A stretch of DNA of 64,000 nt from assembly GCA_900550475.1 (NCBI GenBank), contig URSA01000001.1, positions 186,001-250,000 of the forward strand, given 5' to 3'. Shown one piece after another: positions 60,627 through 64,000 of this stretch. The translations under genes and the position numbers were made by a program. The notes under the pieces were generated by a model. The model had not been told where the DNA came from. It worked only from the letters and a program-made list of their open reading frames with translations, and did no database searches. The number at the start of each line of letters is the position of its first letter. Positions within the stretch are counted from its first letter, which is position 1. The stretch comes from an uncultured Lachnospiraceae bacterium. GTDB lineage: Bacteria; Bacillota; Clostridia; Lachnospirales; Lachnospiraceae.

Positions 60627-62030
60627 TTACTTATAAATGAACTGATCCGCCGACACGCTGGAGGCATCCTGCACGATCAGGTCATACACCCTCAGTCCGT
60701 AGCTTGTGTTGGGCTTTACAATGGCATACTCATCATTCTGATACAGGATCTCGATCTGTCTGAAATCCGCATAGCCCTTGTTCATATTGAAAACGCCGAT
60801 AAGTGTGGCACGCTTGCTCACCGTGTAGGTCTCCTGCGTGTCCTCGATCACCAGATGGTCTCCGCTCTTAAGCGCTTCCGTCTCCACATAATACTCGCCC
60901 TCCACAATGCTGTAAACGCTCACATCCATATACTCCGTGCCGCGGTTTCCATCCTCCGTCACGATCTCCTTCATGATACCGTAGGAATCCGTATCCCCGC
61001 TTCTCGTAATACAGTTTTCGGGGATCAGGAAAAATTCCCGCTGTGCGATGGCACTGTTCGGAATCTTCAGTCCCGTCTCCTCATGCAGAAGAAGCTCAAC
61101 CTCCAGAAATCGGTCGTTTACAAAGCTGACCATGGAATTGTTGAAGGAAAGCTGCGCGTAGGTATTCCCGTCCGTTCCGTTTAGAATCGTGACGGCCGCC
61201 CACGACTCGTCCTGATTTTTCATAAAGCGGACTTTGACATACTCTGCCTCCGCCAGGTCGGCCGCCTTGCCCTCGTCCACACAGATCACCACTGACCACT
61301 GCTCATTGCCGCACACCTTGTAGACAGCGTCCCCCTCTGCTACGATCTCATTTCCCATCAATTGGGTTTTCTCATAATCCTTCTGTTTCAGCATGTCCGC
61401 CGTCACCATGTCAGGCGTCAGGTTTTCGTAGCCGTCAAGCCAGTACATGACAATCCCGGTGTAGGGCGCATTGGAAAGATTGACCGTTCCGGTCAGTCCA
61501 TTTTCCGAATCCTTCAGGCTCTTTAACAGGGAATGGTTTGCCAGCTTCAATACCGTGCCCTTCACGGCGTACTTGAAATCATAGGCGGAGGAAAAGTTTT
61601 CCGGGGTAAAACCATGCACAAAATTAACCACTTCGCTCTTTAGCTGCGCCAGATTTCCGTCCGAAAGAGAGTTCTCCCCAAGTTCCGCACTGCTTAGATA
61701 ATCGGAGAGCCTCCCTGTCTCGTCCACCATGTATACCAGATTTCCAACGGCGACTCTCTCGCCCTCCCTTGCGTAGTAGTTCACATATCCGGCGGCATCC
61801 GCCGTAACCACCTTTTCCTCCCGCAGCGCGATGCCCGTGTAGAGGTTCTCCGAGGCAAGCGAACCCTCGCGCACCTCGTAGGGCTTGATATGGTTATCCT
61901 TGAAGTACATGCTGATACAGATACAGACATAGACAAAAATCACCGCAAAAATCACCATGCCCACATTAATGTTCAGCGGGCGGCGGTATTTTTGAATCTT
62001 GGTTACTTTTTGCATTCCTTTCGAAGCCAC
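60627..62030 (-). CDS. HlyD-like membrane-fusion protein
   Basis: A 467-residue protein with a basic cytoplasmic start, one membrane helix (about residues 25-43, VGMVIFAVIFVYVCICISM) and a large extracytoplasmic region. VVTADAAGYVNYYAREGERVAVGNLVYMVD is a lipoyl/barrel-sandwich half, and IPNSAIAQREFFLIP plus DHLVIED resemble C-terminal HlyD domains. No ABC transporter is adjacent. Similar proteins beside sepF in Lachnospiraceae suggest an envelope or division role, but this is inference. Confidence 0.75.
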   Translation of the reverse strand: MASKGMQKVTKIQKYRRPLNINVGMVIFAVIFVYVCICISMYFKDNHIKPYEVREGSLASENLYTGIALREEKVVTADAAGYVNYYAREGERVAVGNLVYMVDETGRLSDYLSSAELGENSLSDGNLAQLKSEVVNFVHGFTPENFSSAYDFKYAVKGTVLKLANHSLLKSLKDSENGLTGTVNLSNAPYTGIVMYWLDGYENLTPDMVTADMLKQKDYEKTQLMGNEIVAEGDAVYKVCGNEQWSVVICVDEGKAADLAEAEYVKVRFMKNQDESWAAVTILNGTDGNTYAQLSFNNSMVSFVNDRFLEVELLLHEETGLKIPNSAIAQREFFLIPENCITRSGDTDSYGIMKEIVTEDGNRGTEYMDVSVYSIVEGEYYVETEALKSGDHLVIEDTQETYTVSKRATLIGVFNMNKGYADFRQIEILYQNDEYAIVKPNTSYGLRVYDLIVQDASSVSADQFIYK

Positions 62031-62056
62031 TTTGTGCTCCTTCCCCTCCTTTTCCT

Positions 62057-62089
62057 AAAAAAAGCCCCGGAAAGCATCCGAGGCTTTTT
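62057..62089 (-). terminator. terminator before the HlyD-like gene
   Basis: GCCTCGG / CCGGGGC (one G-U pair) with a 7-base loop and a run of T on the minus strand, ending the transcript of the Walker A protein. Confidence 0.85.
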
Positions 62090-62105
62090 CTGGTCCTTTT
62101 ATGTA

Positions 62106-62525
62106 TTATAAAGAAAGAATGATCTTTGATTTCACTGTTTCCGGCAGTTCCTCCTCATCCTTGGAAACACTCAGAATGAAGTCAACGCCAAACTTTTCGC
62201 TGATCTTTTCAAGCTTATCCACAACTGCGGTCATATCCTCGTCCTCAAGCTGTGCAATCTTCAAAAAGCTGTCAAAATACATCTGCTGAAGATCATGATC
62301 CTGTGAGATGATTCCGCTGATAAACCCAAGGAACTCATCTGCACTTTCCAAAAGGTACTGTGACACATCGATCAGTCTCACCTTATTGTTCAGTTCATAC
62401 ATATGCTTGGTGCTCTTGTCAAGATACACTATGGTACCTTCCGTTGCCTTCACTTCTGCATTTACCTTATCCAACAGGTGCTTTGTCTTGCCTTTTCCCT
62501 TCTTGCCTACAATCAGTTGAACCAT
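62106..62525 (-). CDS. small Walker A protein of unknown function
   Basis: A 139-residue protein. LIVGKKGKGKTKHLLDKV at the N-terminus is a P-loop (GxxGxGKT). YLDKSTKHMYELNNKVRLID and the acidic C-terminal half (AQLEDEDMTAVVDKLEKISEKFGVDFILSVSKDEEEL) suggest a reduced P-loop ATPase fold of the twitching/PilT-like kind, without clear Walker B. Function unknown; a terminator follows, so it is the last gene of its transcript. Confidence 0.68.
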   Translation of the reverse strand: MVQLIVGKKGKGKTKHLLDKVNAEVKATEGTIVYLDKSTKHMYELNNKVRLIDVSQYLLESADEFLGFISGIISQDHDLQQMYFDSFLKIAQLEDEDMTAVVDKLEKISEKFGVDFILSVSKDEEELPETVKSKIILSL

Positions 62526-62608
62526 CGACGAACCCTCCTAAAGTAAATTGTGACATTTCGCAATACATCTGTTTTTATTATAAGATATATCCTGTTAAAA
62601 AACAACTA

Positions 62609-63607
62609 CTATTTCCCAATCTCAGAGAGCAGGGAGGACATTTCCGTATACAGATTATCCCCACTGTCCGCCCGCAGGATCACGGAAATATACGGCTCAC
62701 CGGAAGTATCTCTGGAGAGCAGGATCAGACAATGCCCCGCCGCGTTGGTGGTTCCGGTTTTTCCGCCGATGATGGTGATATTTTCCGGCGTGGGTACGTC
62801 CCCGCGGAGGAAACGGTTGGTGGTGCGGACATTGATCTCCTTCTCCGCGCCGTTCTTATCATGGTAAATGGTGCTGTAACTGCTCATATGTATGATCTCT
62901 CGGAAGGTCTCGTACTGAATCGCCTCGTTGAAAATCAGATACAGGTCATATGCCGTCGTGTAATGGTCGTCCGCAGTCAGACCGTGCGGATTGGCAAAGC
63001 TGGTATTGGTAGCGCCGATCCTCTGCGCCTCCTCATTCATCATCGCCACAAAGCCGTCCACGCTGTCTCCGACGCCCTCGGCAATCATCATCGCCACATC
63101 ATTTGCGGAATACAAAAGCAAGATGTGAAGCGCCTGCGCCAGCGTCATGCTGTCCCCGGGCTTCAGCCCGCACAGCTGCGCGCCTCTCTCCGTTATGTTC
63201 ACCGCACTCGTAGCCGTCAGCATCTGATCCATCGATCCGTACTTGAGCGCCACAAGCGCCGTCATGACCTTGGTCAGGCTTGCGGGATAAAGTCTCTCAT
63301 GGGCGTTTTTCGCATACATGACCTCCGTTTCGTTCACGTCACAGAGAAGCGCCGCCCCCGCGCCGGACATATCGATCGCATCATTGCCCGACACATCCTG
63401 TGTCACCACGCACAGCTCCTCCGCAAACGCGGAGGCCTGGGAAGCATTTACCGTCCTGACTATCTGAAAGCTGCTCACGCCGTATTCCGCGTCATAAGGA
63501 AACTCGTACCGGCTCCCGCCGCAGCCCGAAAAACTTGCCGCGGCAAGTACGGCTGCAAGCCCCGCACACAGCCTCTTTACTTTACTTGTACATTTCACGC
63601 CACTCAA
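62609..63607 (-). CDS. D-alanyl-D-alanine carboxypeptidase (S11, DacA-like lipoprotein)
   Basis: A 332-residue penicillin-binding protein. Start codon is TTG, supported by GAGGAG seven bases upstream. A signal peptide ends with a lipobox-like SFSGC (Cys about residue 28). Active-site motifs are SLTKVM (SxxK), YSAND (SxN) and GGKTGTT (KTG). It trims the terminal D-Ala of cell-wall pentapeptides. Lacks the long C-terminal amphipathic anchor of DacA, so lipid anchoring is likely. Its start lies 26 bases inside mgsA. Confidence 0.9.
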   Translation of the reverse strand: MSGVKCTSKVKRLCAGLAAVLAAASFSGCGGSRYEFPYDAEYGVSSFQIVRTVNASQASAFAEELCVVTQDVSGNDAIDMSGAGAALLCDVNETEVMYAKNAHERLYPASLTKVMTALVALKYGSMDQMLTATSAVNITERGAQLCGLKPGDSMTLAQALHILLLYSANDVAMMIAEGVGDSVDGFVAMMNEEAQRIGATNTSFANPHGLTADDHYTTAYDLYLIFNEAIQYETFREIIHMSSYSTIYHDKNGAEKEINVRTTNRFLRGDVPTPENITIIGGKTGTTNAAGHCLILLSRDTSGEPYISVILRADSGDNLYTEMSSLLSEIGK

Positions 63608-63977
63608 GATCTCCTCTGTCCAACGACTTGATCAACAGTTCTGCGGACGCAAGATTGGTTGCGAGCGGGATATTGTGCATGTCGCACAGCCGCATCACGT
63701 TTCCCACATCCGGTTCATGGTTTTTCGGTGTCAGCGGATCCTGCAAGAAGATCACCAGATCGATCTGGTTGTGCTCGATCTGGGCTCCGATCTGCTGCTC
63801 GCCGCCCAGATGACCCGCCAGGTACTTGTGCACGGAAAGGTTGGTAACCTCCTCGATCAGCCGTCCCGTCGTTCCCGTGGCATAAAGCTCATTTTTACTC
63901 AGTATTCCTCTGTACGCAATGCAGAAGTTCTGCATCAGCTTCTTTTTTGCATCATGCGCAATCAATGCAATGTTCAT
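63582..63977 (-). CDS. mgsA: methylglyoxal synthase
   Basis: A 131-residue enzyme converting dihydroxyacetone phosphate to methylglyoxal and phosphate. MNIALIAHDAKKKLM, ATGTTGRLI (phosphate site), GHLGGEQQIGA and FLQDPLTPKNHEPDV with the catalytic Asp are all visible. Complete; its 5' end is 23 bases from the window edge, so an upstream partner cannot be seen. Confidence 0.95.
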   Translation of the reverse strand: MNIALIAHDAKKKLMQNFCIAYRGILSKNELYATGTTGRLIEEVTNLSVHKYLAGHLGGEQQIGAQIEHNQIDLVIFLQDPLTPKNHEPDVGNVMRLCDMHNIPLATNLASAELLIKSLDRGDLEWREMYK

Positions 63978-64000
63978 GTTATCAACCCTCTCTTTTTTAT

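Noticed and set aside
62360..63631. 423-codon plus-strand open frame opposite the carboxypeptidase gene
   Set aside because: Arg/His-rich shadow of a gene with all three active-site motifs of S11 peptidases.

Overview
The window looks like chromosomal DNA of a Gram-positive Clostridia species, most likely Lachnospiraceae. Supporting signs are the rpmB-asp23-fakA-recG cluster, the rsmD-coaD-ylbJ neighbourhood, an L27 precursor with its processing protease Prp, a HisZ-dependent short HisG, SepF, an L-serine dehydratase of two subunits, Firmicute-type LexA boxes and strong AGGAGG ribosome-binding sites. No tRNA, rRNA or CRISPR array was recognised.

Layout. Bases 1-29,218 carry almost only plus-strand genes: a J-like tail protein (partial), L28 (minus), Asp23, fatty-acid kinase FakA, RecG, a DegV/FakB protein, a topoisomerase IV-type pair, RsmD, CoaD, a coiled-coil protein, an amidase, YlbJ (minus), two pseudouridine synthases, a HAD phosphatase, RecU, a his operon (hisZ, hisG, hisD, hisB and a three-domain hisIE), the TIGR03960/TIGR03936 radical-SAM pair, RNase E/G, a Nudix hydrolase and a MATE exporter. 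From 36 kb to 64 kb most genes are on the minus strand: D-aminoacyl-tRNA deacylase, an AI-2E family protein, a divergent SOS pair (LysM protein and LexA), a group II intron, a sugar kinase, a complete liv ABC transporter, the rplU-prp-rpmA-obgE-yhbY-nadD-yqeK-rsfS ribosome-assembly cluster, serine dehydratase, and a cell-envelope group (lspA, aroB, sepF, yggS, HlyD-like protein, D-Ala-D-Ala carboxypeptidase, methylglyoxal synthase).

The two arms converge on an element of about 5.96 kb at 29,505-35,480, bounded by a perfect 19-bp direct repeat. It has the layout of a filamentous phage (inovirus): ribbon-helix-helix repressor with a palindromic operator, ssDNA-binding-like protein, a tiny hydrophobic coat-like protein followed by a strong terminator, a large secreted and membrane-anchored pIII-like protein, tiny one-helix membrane proteins, and a Zot/pI-type ATPase. 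Its replication module is of plasmid type: a Rep_2 (pMV158 RepB-like) rolling-circle initiator next to a hairpin presenting TACTACGAC, the pMV158-type nick sequence. There is no integrase. The 19-bp repeat resembles the centre plus XerD arm of a Firmicute dif site, and an inverted partner (14 of 15 bases) lies 63 bases inside the right end, as in the folded ssDNA attP of phage CTX. I infer Xer-dependent integration at a dif-like site, possibly at the chromosome terminus since both gene arms converge there.

Smaller points of interest are five LexA boxes between lexA and the LysM gene, a group II intron placed just behind a terminator hairpin, a HisIE with a degenerate HisA/HisF-like N-terminus, and a repeat-rich 520-base non-coding stretch beside the phage.
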